Shown here: piece by piece, positions 45,243 through 55,800 of the stretch
Layout: the number at the start of each line of letters is the position of its first letter
How positions within the stretch are numbered: the stretch's first letter is position 1
Origin: Gammaproteobacteria bacterium
Lineage (GTDB): Bacteria > Pseudomonadota > Gammaproteobacteria > Eutrophobiales > Eutrophobiaceae
Assembly (NCBI GenBank): GCA_030829955.1
Contig: JAURNY010000032.1
Span: 62,001 to 126,000 of the forward strand
Length of the DNA stretch: 64,000 nucleotides
Reading direction: 5' to 3'
The notes under the pieces: model-generated
Seen by the model: only the letters and a program-made list of their open reading frames with translations
Database searches by the model: none
What the model was told of the DNA's origin: nothing
Translations under genes and position numbers: made by a program

Positions 45243-45362
45243 ACTAATTCAATTAACAGACATGACACAAAGTCTAATAAATCATATTTTGAGTTTTGCA
45301 AATGAACCACATTTCACAAAAATTTTATCGTCTTGTGTCTTCTTTTTATCTTTAATATATTC

Positions 45363-45504
45363 ATGCCAGACTTAATTGCCTTTCTTGATGAAATACTACT
45401 TGCTTTGTTTGCAATAATTCTAAGCAATATTAAAAAAAAGAAAAAAACAGGAACACAATTTCACCATCATTGATGGTGAGGCTGTTGATAAGGACGACGA
45501 ATAA
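45363..45504 (+). pseudogene. Small frameshifted gene of unknown family
   Basis: From ATG 45363: MPDLIAFLDEILLALFAIIL and then Lys-rich NIKKKKK, ending at 45473. One frame over, EHNFTIIDGEAVDKDDE runs to a stop at 45504. The break falls in an A-run (eight and seven As), consistent with a one-base length change. A strong terminator follows 40 bases later, which supports a transcribed gene. No ribosome site is obvious. Confidence 0.45.
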
Positions 45505-45543
45505 TATCAGAAAAATGCTTTTTCTAGATCTTCTGTCGAACAT

Positions 45544-45568
45544 TTTCAGATTAATCTGAAATTTTTTT
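45544..45568 (+). terminator. Intrinsic terminator after the small frameshifted gene
   Basis: TTTCAGATTAATCTGAAA is a perfect palindrome followed by seven T residues, a typical rho-independent terminator on the plus strand. Confidence 0.8.
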
Positions 45569-45684
45569 AACTAACTTTTAGTGACGTTATTATCCTAATA
45601 AAAAATTCTCAAAACGCTATCCGAATAAAATACTATCCCTTTCAAATTAAAAGGCAAAAATTTATAAGTCGTTGATTTATCAAG

Positions 45685-46401
45685 CTAATTAAATTTGATT
45701 AACTCCAGGGTCTTTCTGCCACCAGCAAATATAGGTGTTTTCGCTATGCTGATTTGCTCTCCATCAAGCTCATAACGCACCTGTTTTACAAGCCCAACAT
45801 CTGGCGCATACCATTCCTCAATTTTGAAAGGAATAGCAGTGTAACCATTTACACCATCGGTATAGATCTCTGTTTCACCAAGCGCTTCAAGCTTGATACA
45901 GTTTTTAAATTCACCCGCTGGAACAGTAACTGTTTCAGACAATGAAACAATTTCAAAGATCATTGGTACCTGCGTGGCTTCAGCTAAATGTCGATTAGGA
46001 AAGACACGAAGCAATATGATGGGTTTGGTAATAACCTGCCAACTGGCGCCAACTTCTAAAGGATACTTTAAGACAAAACGTGGACTGCTATCGAGTCTTG
46101 GCATGAGTTCAACTAATGTGCGCAAGGCATCTCGATGAACACCTGATTCGTCAGCATTCAAATAATAATCAATGCCATAGCTACTACGACGAACATAATA
46201 AGTATTTTCTCCATAGGTTTCCTTACCTATGTTTTCTAAGGTAACCAGTTCTCTGGTTGTTTCGTCTATATAAGTCGTTGTTAATTTATATTCCCACTTC
46301 AAGCCACTTTGTAGTGGAAAATAATCATCACCAACATTACCTACACAACTGCTCAGTAATAGTGATAAGATACTAAAAATAATTATTGTAATGACTCGCA
46401 T
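45685..46401 (-). CDS. Lipoprotein of the ExbB/ExbD-like operon, unknown function
   Basis: 238 residues with a lipoprotein signal and lipobox LLSSC (Cys19). The mature region is beta-rich, with repeated aromatic motifs such as YFPLQSGLKWEYKLTTTY, TVTVPAGEFKNCIKLEALGE and IEEWYAPDVGLVKQVRYELD. This resembles the general layout of periplasmic or outer-membrane lipoproteins of DUF-type, but no family is certain. It starts immediately after the preceding gene's stop and is the last of four. Its place beside a putative ion channel suggests it is the outer-membrane partner. Confidence 0.75.
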   Translation of the reverse strand: MRVITIIIFSILSLLLSSCVGNVGDDYFPLQSGLKWEYKLTTTYIDETTRELVTLENIGKETYGENTYYVRRSSYGIDYYLNADESGVHRDALRTLVELMPRLDSSPRFVLKYPLEVGASWQVITKPIILLRVFPNRHLAEATQVPMIFEIVSLSETVTVPAGEFKNCIKLEALGETEIYTDGVNGYTAIPFKIEEWYAPDVGLVKQVRYELDGEQISIAKTPIFAGGRKTLELIKFN

Positions 46402-46917
46402 TTATTTTTCCGGCAGGCGTATCTCAGGCAAATCAAAAAATTCCAATTGATTCGCGCGATCGGCAAGTCGACTGGTATCACTAGGTAACAATGATTCTTC
46501 GACTACTTGAAGGTTACGGCCAAGTTGAATCTTGCCCTGACGTATTTGTTCCAATGCTGTATCCAGAGACGCATGTAGCTCGAGATCATAAGGCAATTCA
46601 TAAGCACGAGGCTGTATCTCTGGTTTGTTATCGACAAATGCTGTTACCCAGATATGAATACGTCCAAGATCGCCGGTTCTTTCATCCGGCTCGGTAATTG
46701 ACGATGCTATTAATTGAAATATTTCTGGCAATTGTTGTTTTGTAGGCCAACCTAATAATCCCATATAACTGGTATAGGTTAAAAAATAAAAACCGGACAC
46801 TAGAATAACGCAGAGAAACTTTAACCATACTTTCGTTCTCGCCAGTAAAAAGATACCAACTAGTAATGCAGCTAACGCTACATAAGTTATGGATAAGCCT
46901 ATTATTGCCTGATTCAT
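46402..46917 (-). CDS. Small two-helix membrane protein in the ExbB/ExbD-like operon
   Basis: 171 residues with two hydrophobic segments (about 6-27 and 32-52). A mainly helical region of about 100 residues follows, including SLDTALEQIRQGKIQLGRNL. Not recognised as any family. It overlaps the upstream gene by one base and abuts the lipoprotein gene. The position suggests it is a structural or accessory part of the same assembly. Confidence 0.65.
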   Translation of the reverse strand: MNQAIIGLSITYVALAALLVGIFLLARTKVWLKFLCVILVSGFYFLTYTSYMGLLGWPTKQQLPEIFQLIASSITEPDERTGDLGRIHIWVTAFVDNKPEIQPRAYELPYDLELHASLDTALEQIRQGKIQLGRNLQVVEESLLPSDTSRLADRANQLEFFDLPEIRLPEK

Positions 46918-47525
46918 TATTTTTCGCCCTTTACCAATGATTTAAATAATGTATTTTTATTCGTAATGTTACCATCCTCGTCGATAGTAAAGCGTATAGC
47001 GGTTTGTTCCTCGCCTTTCTCTTCCATGGTCAAGGTATCATAGTAAACAACCTCCAGTTTCGGGTTCACTCTGACAACACGCACCTCAACATTCACCTGT
47101 CGCTTTTCCTTGGTATCATAGTAATGCACATTAACAATATATTGTCCTGGTACTACGCCACGTATGGTGACAACTTCCTGATTAAGTGGATTAATAATCT
47201 CATTACCATCAACCAGAATACGATCATTATCCAGACCGCGATCATCTCTATCCAGATGCAATAACCCAACCTCAGGTATTCTATACCAGACGACCTGACC
47301 TTTTGGATCTTCTACCCAGGTATCAATATCTGATGGGCTATTGTCTTCCCATTTAACAGTAATAATAAATTCTGCTTTCGGATCAATGATACCTGTTTTT
47401 GCAGGTGGATTAAGAAACATGATCGTAATGATAAACAGCAGTGTAAATGCGAGTAACGAATTGAATAATAAATCCGTAAACGGATCCTGTTCAAAATCCC
47501 GCTTCTTGCGACGTAAAATCGCCAT
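46917..47525 (-). CDS. ExbD/TolR-like single-pass protein with a beta-rich periplasmic domain
   Basis: 202 residues: a short cytoplasmic basic N-terminus, one membrane helix (about 19-38) and a 160-residue extracytoplasmic part. The segment DPFTDLLFNSLLAFTLLF matches the ExbD proton-site motif PF-x-D at the helix start, with Asp18 at the equivalent of E. coli ExbD Asp25. The outer domain has an Ig/DUF2135-like look (WEDNSPSDIDTWVEDPKGQV, then RGVVPGQYIVNVHYYD). Standard ExbD or TolR periplasmic domains are not seen. It lies four bases after the ExbB-like gene. Confidence 0.7.
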   Translation of the reverse strand: MAILRRKKRDFEQDPFTDLLFNSLLAFTLLFIITIMFLNPPAKTGIIDPKAEFIITVKWEDNSPSDIDTWVEDPKGQVVWYRIPEVGLLHLDRDDRGLDNDRILVDGNEIINPLNQEVVTIRGVVPGQYIVNVHYYDTKEKRQVNVEVRVVRVNPKLEVVYYDTLTMEEKGEEQTAIRFTIDEDGNITNKNTLFKSLVKGEK

Positions 47526-47529
47526 AGCA

Positions 47530-48243
47530 TCAGGTTATTTGCTGATGCATGGAAGGAATTAATTCCGTTTCCATATAGTTTACTGTTCTAGCAACTAGTT
47601 CATCTGCACCACGATCCAGTAATAAATATTGAAAGCTTAATAACATACTGCCTATCAAACCAAGCAAAGTCGTATTTAACGCAAGGCTCATACCTGCTGT
47701 CATTTTAGTCAGCACACCCTGAATATCTTCAAGTGCAAATGATTCCAGACCTGATAAAGGTTCCAGCATCATTACAAAACCAATTACCGTACCGAGCAAA
47801 CCAAGTTTCACCAATAAACTCGTCATGAACCAGCCAAACTCATGTTGTGCATGTGCTTCTTCAGTAAAGATTTCCGTAATTAGTGTTTTATCTGATTCAG
47901 GTACGCCTTTATCACGCGTAATTATTGTTTGTCCTTGAAGACTCTTAATTACTGTACACAAAAATTCAGCTGGCAAGGAATCATTATCGCGCCATGAAAT
48001 CTTTGATTGATGAATTTCAATAATGGCATTGAGTTGCTGGCTTAAATAATAGGATCGAAAGCCACAATGGATCGTAGAACAAACAAAGATGAAACCAATA
48101 ATGTACGTTACTTTAGTCGGATCGCTTAAGAAGATGGGCAAAAGAATATGAATCTGCACACTTAACCAGATGAGGAATAGTAAAACTCCTGCATAAATAC
48201 TCCATTGCAGAAGCAAGCGATGATGAAATGTATTCTTAAGCAT
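47530..48243 (-). CDS. MotA/TolQ/ExbB-type channel protein
   Basis: 237 residues with four hydrophobic segments (about 13-38, 45-62, 138-160 and 184-209). The helices of the conserved core are VKLGLLGTVIGFVMMLEPLS and GMSLALNTTLLGLIGSMLLS, which match the TolQ/ExbB/MotA signature including the pore-lining Thr in the last helix. A cytoplasmic loop of about 75 residues separates helices 2 and 3. It is the first gene of a tight four-gene operon and would pair with the ExbD-like protein next to it. Confidence 0.85.
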   Translation of the reverse strand: MLKNTFHHRLLLQWSIYAGVLLFLIWLSVQIHILLPIFLSDPTKVTYIIGFIFVCSTIHCGFRSYYLSQQLNAIIEIHQSKISWRDNDSLPAEFLCTVIKSLQGQTIITRDKGVPESDKTLITEIFTEEAHAQHEFGWFMTSLLVKLGLLGTVIGFVMMLEPLSGLESFALEDIQGVLTKMTAGMSLALNTTLLGLIGSMLLSFQYLLLDRGADELVARTVNYMETELIPSMHQQIT

Positions 48244-48303
48244 GAAATATAAGCATATTTAATATGCTGACATCATACCCCGATTAGTCAGATCAAACCA
48301 TCG

Positions 48304-49440
48304 TTATAGCCAGCTGTCGTTTAATGCATCAAATTGCGTACAGCCTATTTGCTGCATAGTACGGGTCATTTCATCACGAAAGATTTCTATTACCTGTCTG
48401 CCACCATCATCACCGGCAGCAGCCATTGCAAACAGAAATGATCTGCCACTGAATGCGGCTTTAGCACCCAATGCCTTGCAGCGAACAATATCCAAACCGG
48501 TACGAACACCACTATCCATTATTATCGTTAAGTCGCTCTTCAATTTATCATCCAGTTGTTGCATGGACTGCACACTGGAAGGTGCGCCATCTAATTGCCT
48601 GCCACCATGATTAGATACAACAACCCCATCAATACCAATCTCATGACACTGTTGAATATCTTTTTGACACATTAGACCTTTCACCAGTAAAGGGCCATCC
48701 CATAATGCGCGAATTTCTTTAATACGTTCCAGTGTGACGCCACTCATGAAGAATTGTGTTAGAAATTCACTTAGATGTTTAATGTTTTTTAAATCACCAT
48801 AGGGCTCAAGGTTTATAAACCTAGGAATACCCTGGCTCAATGTTTTCATTAACCATGTTGGGCAACGTAAAGTTTGACCAACAATGCGAGGGGTATATTT
48901 AAAAGGCAAGATTAAACCGTTCTTTAATTCCTTATCACGTTTTGCACCTACAGGAATATCCACAGTGATAACTAATGCTTTATATTTCGCCTGCTTCACA
49001 CGATTAATAATATCTTTCATTACTTCACGATCACGCGGCACATAAAGTTGATACCAGGCAACATCCGGTGCGAGCTTAGCAATCTCTTCCAAGCGAGTCG
49101 TACCCATGGTACTTAATGTATAAGGGATATTGGCTGCCTGTGCCGCCTTGGCAAGTTCGCGTTCGGCAGTGGGCCACATCATATTGGATAATCCAACGGG
49201 CGAAATACCCAGACCTAAATCATATTTATGTCCAAATAAATCACAGGAAGTATCTATCGTTCCAACATCTGTTAGATAGCGAGGCCAAAGTTGCACATCT
49301 TCCAGATGTGTTCGATTTCGTTGTAGACCAAGTTCGGCGCTGATACCAGATGATAAATATTCCCAGGCAAATCGAGGAATACGTTTTTTGGCGTGTCGCT
49401 CCATATCAGCAACAGCGGGCATGCGCAGATTATATTTCAT
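48304..49440 (-). CDS. lldD: FMN-dependent alpha-hydroxy acid dehydrogenase, probable L-lactate dehydrogenase
   Basis: 378 residues. The FMN-site and catalytic motifs are visible: PVGLSNMMWPTAERELAKAA, VSNHGGRQLDGAPSS near residue 276 with the catalytic His, and the C-terminal IMDSGVRTGLDIVRCKALGA with its Arg. Family members oxidise L-lactate, glycolate or mandelate; the neighbouring lactate permease favours L-lactate. It lies 15 bases from the permease gene on the same strand, so lctP-lldD form an operon. Confidence 0.88.
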   Translation of the reverse strand: MKYNLRMPAVADMERHAKKRIPRFAWEYLSSGISAELGLQRNRTHLEDVQLWPRYLTDVGTIDTSCDLFGHKYDLGLGISPVGLSNMMWPTAERELAKAAQAANIPYTLSTMGTTRLEEIAKLAPDVAWYQLYVPRDREVMKDIINRVKQAKYKALVITVDIPVGAKRDKELKNGLILPFKYTPRIVGQTLRCPTWLMKTLSQGIPRFINLEPYGDLKNIKHLSEFLTQFFMSGVTLERIKEIRALWDGPLLVKGLMCQKDIQQCHEIGIDGVVVSNHGGRQLDGAPSSVQSMQQLDDKLKSDLTIIMDSGVRTGLDIVRCKALGAKAAFSGRSFLFAMAAAGDDGGRQVIEIFRDEMTRTMQQIGCTQFDALNDSWL

Positions 49441-49454
49441 CTATTGATACTTTA

Positions 49455-51101
49455 TTATTGTAGTTTTACCAGAAACAAACCTAACACACCTAATACACCA
49501 AGATAATATACAAGCGGTAATAATGTTCGGCGTAATACTGCTCCCTCTTGCCCGATTAAACCGACGGTTGCCGATGCCGCAACGACATTATGAATCGCAA
49601 TCATATTACCAGCAGCAGCACCTACGGCTTGTAATGCAACAATCAATGCAGTGGTCATTCCCAAACTCTCTGCCACTGAAAATTGAAATTGGGTAAACAT
49701 TAAATTACTTACGGTGTTGCTACCGGCAATAAATGCTCCTAGCGCACCAATCACTGGTGCAAACATCGGCCAGATTTCACCAACATTTGACGACACCCAT
49801 TGAGCCAAGGAAATCGGCATACTCGCGATAGCCAGATCATTCATGCCAGAATTAATATAGATACGTACCATTGGCACAGTAAACACCAGAACAAACCCTG
49901 CACTAACCAAAGTAATAGTTGATTCATGCAAGGCGCATTTATATTGCTTCAGGGACATTCGATGCAATGGAATAGTAATGAGTGAAACAATAAATAGCAT
50001 AAATGCAGGTAGATACAGTGGTTTCGTTGATGCGGTAATTGCCGTATCGAGAATATTATTCCAGCTGATATTCACAACCTTTAATAAGTTACCTATACCC
50101 AATTCCGGTAAACGTGTTAGTACTAATAGCACGACAACAATTAGATAAGGCAACCACGCACGAAAGACCGTAAGTTTGATATTGCTTTGTTCTTCGTGGC
50201 TCACGATATTACCAAGCCAATGTTTGGGCCATGTTGCCTTATCCGGGAAATCCCATGTATCTTTCGGGATCAAAAAGCGATAACGAACAGCCAATAAAAT
50301 AATTCCAATACCGATCAAAGCGCCTAATAAAGATGGAAAAGCTGGCCCCAAAAAATATCCAGTTAGAAAATATGGCACTGTAAAAGCAAGACCACCTAAT
50401 AATGCAAATGGGAAAATAGATAATCCTTCTTTCCAGGATTTATTCTCACCAAAAAATCGCGTCATCATCATTACCATGATGGTTGGCATTAATGTGCCAA
50501 CAATGGCATGCATCATGGCAGCATAAATAGTGACCTGTTGAATATAGTCGCTAATTGAAATGCCACTTAAAGCTGATGACTCGAGACCATTTTGCACGCC
50601 AATTAATATTGGGGTACCTACAGCACCAAATGTTACAGGCGTACTTTGCACCATCATTCCCAGCATAACAGCAGTCATTGCCGGAAAGCCTAATGCCACT
50701 AATAACGGCGCAACAATCGCTGCCGGCGTACCAAAACCGGATGCCCCTTCAATAAAACTACCAAATAACCAACAGATGATAATTAATTGCACACGGCGGT
50801 CACTGGAGATATTAGAAAACCCCTGCCGTATTATCTGTACGGCGCCGGAATGCTTCATTGTATTTAACAAAAGTATGGCGGCAAAAATAATGAAAAGAAT
50901 ATTAAAGGTAATAAATAAACCTTGAATGGTTGATGCCATGATATTGGCTGTGGACATCTGCCAGACAATACTAGCGATAATGGCAGTCAGTATATAGACA
51001 ACCGGCATCGCCCATTTTGCAGCAATACGAAAACCAACCAGCATTATGCCGGCAACGAGGATGGGTAAAATGGCAAATAATGCTAATGTCGTAGAATGCA
51101 T
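49455..51101 (-). CDS. lctP: L-lactate permease
   Basis: A 548-residue membrane carrier of the LctP family, with about 12-14 hydrophobic helices. Signatures are [20 protein letters not shown] and the C-terminal [15 protein letters not shown], typical of lactate/glycolate permeases. I chose Met at base 51101. A start 16 codons earlier would lie inside an intrinsic terminator hairpin. It is upstream of lldD. A TATAAT sits eight bases before the ATG and may be incidental. Confidence 0.92.
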   Translation of the reverse strand: MHSTTLALFAILPILVAGIMLVGFRIAAKWAMPVVYILTAIIASIVWQMSTANIMASTIQGLFITFNILFIIFAAILLLNTMKHSGAVQIIRQGFSNISSDRRVQLIIICWLFGSFIEGASGFGTPAAIVAPLLVALGFPAMTAVMLGMMVQSTPVTFGAVGTPILIGVQNGLESSALSGISISDYIQQVTIYAAMMHAIVGTLMPTIMVMMMTRFFGENKSWKEGLSIFPFALLGGLAFTVPYFLTGYFLGPAFPSLLGALIGIGIILLAVRYRFLIPKDTWDFPDKATWPKHWLGNIVSHEEQSNIKLTVFRAWLPYLIVVVLLVLTRLPELGIGNLLKVVNISWNNILDTAITASTKPLYLPAFMLFIVSLITIPLHRMSLKQYKCALHESTITLVSAGFVLVFTVPMVRIYINSGMNDLAIASMPISLAQWVSSNVGEIWPMFAPVIGALGAFIAGSNTVSNLMFTQFQFSVAESLGMTTALIVALQAVGAAAGNMIAIHNVVAASATVGLIGQEGAVLRRTLLPLVYYLGVLGVLGLFLVKLQ

Positions 51102-51127
51102 TTTAAGATTATAAGTTAAGATGACCT

Positions 51128-51157
51128 CAAAAAAAAACTCTCGAATCACGAGAGTTC
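51128..51157 (-). terminator. Intrinsic terminator between gltBD and lctP
   Basis: On the minus strand AACTCTCG-TGATT-CGAGAGTT forms an 8-bp stem followed by seven or more T residues. It probably ends gltBD. It is only about 27 bases from the lctP start, leaving little room for a separate promoter, so a role as lctP attenuator is possible. Confidence 0.75.
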
Positions 51158-51434
51158 TTTTGTCAGAAAAATTGACTCATTTTGCCGCAATGCAAAATCA
51201 AACTATAAAGCGTTTAATCTAGTTTGCGATTACATTCTTTGAAGTAACCACATCATTACTGAAAGCATAACAACTCGACTCAGCATATTCTTTTGCTAAA
51301 TCCCGCTTGAACAACCGAATAAGTCGCACAGTTCTGCGTCAATAATGACAGGAGTAATTTATCGACAATAACGTTATAAGCAGGCAAAAAATTTTCGACT
51401 AGCGTGAGTTTTTATTTGTCTAGTTTGTTTGACG

Positions 51435-52880
51435 CTATACAGGAGCGGGCAAGTCGGTCGTTCCCATTAGGAATTCATCAATCGCGGCTGCTACACTTCT
51501 ACCTTCTGCAATCGCCCAAACAATCAAACTTTGACCGCGACGCATATCGCCAGCTGCAAATACACCATCAACACTGGTTTTCCAGGTTTCAGGATCAACA
51601 ACTACATTTCCACGCGTGTCGAGTTCGCAACCAAGTTGCTCCAACATGCCAGGTTTTTCAGGACCAACAAAACCCATTGCGAGTAATACCAAATCAGCTG
51701 GCAATTCTTTTTCGCTGCCCGGCACTTCTGAAAAGGCCATGTGGCCATCAACATTTTTCATTTCAACTTCGACAAGCTGCAATGCTTTTACATTACCATT
51801 ACCGTCATCAATAAATTTCTTGGTTGATACTGAATAAACTCGATCAACCCCTTCTTCATGTGCAGATGCTGTACGGAATATGCGTGGCCATTCTGGCCAT
51901 GGATTATCTGCGGCACGGGTTTCTGGTGGCTTTGACATAATTTCCAGTTGATATACCGTTTTGCAACCCTGACGATTTGCTGTGCCTAAACAATCCGCAC
52001 CTGTATCACCACCACCGATGATAACAACATTCTTACCTTCTGCACTGACGAAATCAGCAGGCTTTGAATCACCTTCGCAAAGTCTATTTTGCATAGGTAA
52101 ATAATCCATTGCCTGATAGATACCTTTTAACTCGCGACCTTCTACCAGTAAGTCACGACGATCACAGGCGCCACCGGTTAATAACAATGCATCAAAATCT
52201 TTCTTTAAATCATCAACTGAAATGTTGTCGCCAACATGGGCATTGGTTTTGAATTTCACGCCTTCTGCTTCAAGTTGTTCGAGACGTCGATCTAATACTC
52301 TCTTTTCCATTTTGAATTCTGGAATACCATAACGTAACAAACCGCCAATGCGATCATCACGTTCAAATACCGTTACATCATGACCGGCACGTGCAAGTTG
52401 TTGTGCTGCTGCAAGACCTGCAGGTCCTGAACCAACAATGGCAATTGATTTACCGGTTTGTTTTTCAGCCGGCATTGGTTTAACCCAGCCGTTTTCCCAG
52501 GCTTTATCAATGATAGAAACTTCAACTGCTTTAATAGTGACTGGATCATCATTAATGCCTAATACACATGAACCTTCACAAGGTGCGGGGCACAAGGTAC
52601 CGGTAAATTCAGGAAAGTTATTCGTCGCATGCAGGCGTTTAATTGCTGCATTCCATTGATCGCGATAAATAAGATCATTCCAGTCTGGAATCAGATTGCC
52701 TAACGGACAACCCTGATGACAAAACGGAATACCACAATCCATACAACGCGCGGCTTGTTCTTTAAGTGGTGCAACAGGCCACGATTCCATCACCTGATTA
52801 TAATCTTTTAATCTCTCTTCAACTGGACGGTATGGTTGTGTCATCCGAGCATGTTCCATAAATCCGGTAGCTTTACCCAT
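51435..52880 (-). CDS. gltD: Glutamate synthase (NADPH) small subunit
   Basis: 481 residues from [14 protein letters not shown]; eight codons upstream another Met is possible but overlaps gltB further. The cysteine-rich N-terminus [18 protein letters not shown] (about residues 45-62) binds iron-sulfur clusters. FAD and NADPH sites are [20 protein letters not shown] and [13 protein letters not shown]. GltD supplies electrons to GltB. The start overlaps the gltB stop by eight bases, as expected for the operon. Confidence 0.96.
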   Translation of the reverse strand: MGKATGFMEHARMTQPYRPVEERLKDYNQVMESWPVAPLKEQAARCMDCGIPFCHQGCPLGNLIPDWNDLIYRDQWNAAIKRLHATNNFPEFTGTLCPAPCEGSCVLGINDDPVTIKAVEVSIIDKAWENGWVKPMPAEKQTGKSIAIVGSGPAGLAAAQQLARAGHDVTVFERDDRIGGLLRYGIPEFKMEKRVLDRRLEQLEAEGVKFKTNAHVGDNISVDDLKKDFDALLLTGGACDRRDLLVEGRELKGIYQAMDYLPMQNRLCEGDSKPADFVSAEGKNVVIIGGGDTGADCLGTANRQGCKTVYQLEIMSKPPETRAADNPWPEWPRIFRTASAHEEGVDRVYSVSTKKFIDDGNGNVKALQLVEVEMKNVDGHMAFSEVPGSEKELPADLVLLAMGFVGPEKPGMLEQLGCELDTRGNVVVDPETWKTSVDGVFAAGDMRRGQSLIVWAIAEGRSVAAAIDEFLMGTTDLPAPV

Positions 52881-55800
52881 GAGCGGCCTCCATAATTGCT
52901 TCATCTTCGTTTGCGCCGGTTTCTCTTGCTATTTTAATCGCACTCAACACGCGCTTGTAATCTTTCGGCATGACTTTCACAAATTTACCTATGTAGGTAT
53001 CCCAATCATCAAGGATACGTTTTGCGACCGAACTCTGCGTATATTTCGCATGGTTATTTAATAATGTTCTAACGATATCCAGATCTTCATCGTCTTCCAT
53101 TGAATCCAGATCAACCATTGCCTGATTACACTTAACAGCGAAGTCACCTGCTTCATCCAGTACATAGGCAATACCACCAGACATACCGGCTGCAAAATTA
53201 CGGCCTGTTTTACCAATAATGACAACACGACCACCGGTCATATATTCACAACCATGGTCACCTACACCTTCAACAACTGTATTAACACCGCTATTACGAA
53301 CACAGAAACGTTCGCCAGCGATACCTCGGAAATAAGCCTCACCTTGAGTTGCTCCATAAAGCACAACATTACCTACAAGAATATTTTCTTCAGGTACAAA
53401 TGAAGAGTTGCATGGTGGATAAACAATTATCTTGCCACCTGATAAACCTTTACCAATGTAATCATTGGCATCTCCTTCCAGTGTCAGTGTCACACCTTTT
53501 GGAATGAAGGCGCCAAAGCTCATGCCCGCAGAACCGTTAAAATGTATCTTTACTGTATCTTCCGGTAATCCGGCTGAACCATAACGCCTGGTAATTTCAT
53601 AACCGAGAATAGTGCCGACGGTGCGATTGGTATTTACCACTGGGAGAGTCATATCGACAGGTTTTTTGCTCTCTAACGCGTCTTTACAAAATGGCACGAT
53701 GGTCGTGACATCAAGTGATTTTTCCAGACCATGATCCTGTTGTTTAACACAATAGATTTCATCACCCGGACGTGGCGTTGCTTTATAAAGAATCTTGCTG
53801 AAATCCAGACCATTTGCTTTCCAATGATCGACTGCTTTTTTGCTATCAATACGGTCAACCTGTCCCACCATTTCATCAACGGTACGGAAACCAAGTTCAG
53901 CCATGTATTCACGTACTTCTTCAGCAATAAATTTAAAGAAGTTTTCAACGAATTCCGGCTGACCGGCAAATTTTCTGGTGAGGCTAGGATTCTGTGTTGC
54001 TACACCGACCGGACAAGTATTCAAATGACAAACTCGCATCATGATACAACCCATGACAACCAATGGCGCAGTTGAGAAACCAAATTCTTCAGCGCCGAGT
54101 AATGCAGCAATCACCACATCACGACCGGTTTTTAATTGGCCGTCAGTTTGTACAACGATACGGTCACGTAAACCATTTTGAATTAATACCTGCTGAGTTT
54201 CAGCCAAACCTAACTCCCATGGCAAGCCAGCATGTTTTAGTGAACTCATTGGCGATGCGCCAGTACCACCATCGTAGCCGGAAATTAAAACCACATCAGA
54301 ATAAGCTTTTGCTACACCAGCAGCAACTGTTCCTACACCGACTTCTGCAACCAACTTCACATGAATACGTGCTTTTGGATTTGAGTTTTTCAAATCATGG
54401 ATCAGCTGCGCCAAATCTTCGATTGAATAAATATCATGATGTGGTGGCGGTGAGATTAAACCTACACCTGCAGTTGAGTGACGTACTTTAGCAATCCATG
54501 GATAAACTTTAGGACCAGGTAACTGACCACCCTCACCTGGCTTTGCGCCTTGCGCCATTTTGATTTGAATATCATCAGCATTAGCCAGATATTCACTGGT
54601 TACACCAAAACGACCAGATGCAACCTGTTTGATTGAACTACGACGCAAATCACCATTTGCATCGCGTGTAAAACGATCCGGATCTTCACCGCCCTCACCT
54701 GTATTGGATTTACCACCAATACGGTTCATCGCAATCGCTAATGTTTCATGTGCCTGTTTACTAATAGAACCATAAGACATCGCACCCGTTGAAAAACGTT
54801 TCATGATGCTTTCAATTGGTTCGACTTCTTGAATCGGAATTGAGTTACCTTTCTTGAAACCAAACAAGCCACGCAAAGTTGCCAGATGCTCGCTCTGATT
54901 ATCTACTGCTTCGGTATATTCCTTAAAGATTTTGTACTGACCTAAACGCGTAGCATGCTGCAATTTAAATACAGTTTGCGGATTGAACAGATGATATTCA
55001 CCATCACGACGCCATTGATATTCACCACCCCATTCAAGATCCGGTTTTTTAACCGGTCGATCCGGGAAAGCATTGTGATGACGTTTGCCAGCTTCTTGTG
55101 CTACGACATCAATACCGATACCGCCGATACGTGAAGCAGTCCAGGTAAAATATTTATCAATGAATGATTTTTCCAGACCAATAGCTTCAAAGATTTGCGC
55201 ACCACGATAGGACTGCACTGTGGAGATACCCATCTTCGACATGGTTTTTATCAATCCCTTGTTCACAGCTTTAATGAAATTCTGCACCGCTTTTTCATGC
55301 GGCATTTCAGGGATGTGACCTTTGCCGATTAAATCTTCTAACGACTCAAAGGCAAGATAAGGATTAACACAACCTACACCGTAACCAAGTAATACGGCAA
55401 AGTGATGGACTTCTCTTGGCTCGCCTGATTCCAGCACCATACTGATCTGTGAGCGGGTGCCGTTGCGTACTAAATAGTTATGTACACCTGATACCGCAAG
55501 TAATGCAGGTATCGATGCATTTTCCTGATCAACTGCTCTATCAGATAAAATAAAATAGGTATAACCATCTTCAATCGCTTTATCCGCTTCCTTGCAAACG
55601 CGTTCAATCGCTTTTTCCAGACCTTTACCGCCTTCAACAACCGGATAGGTAATATTCAATACGATTGATTTAAAGCCCGGCATGTCCATATCGCGAATAC
55701 GTGCCAGCTGTTCATTCGTAATAACTGGTGAACTTAATTTAATCTGGCGACAATGTTCAGGCGATGGCTTTAATAGATTCATTTCACAACCAATCGTCGA

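Noticed and set aside
45431-45448. Programmed minus-one frameshift at the A-AAA-AAG site
   Set aside because: The second frame needs a plus-one (or minus-two) shift, so the slippery site does not give the observed product; a one-base indel is simpler.
45685-48243. Zorya-type defence system (ZorAB)
   Set aside because: The MotA/TolQ-type protein is short and lacks a long cytoplasmic tail, there is no OmpA-like ZorB partner, and no ZorC/D/E genes are nearby.
51102-51149. Longer lctP start
   Set aside because: It would begin within the terminator hairpin and encodes a non-conserved leader.
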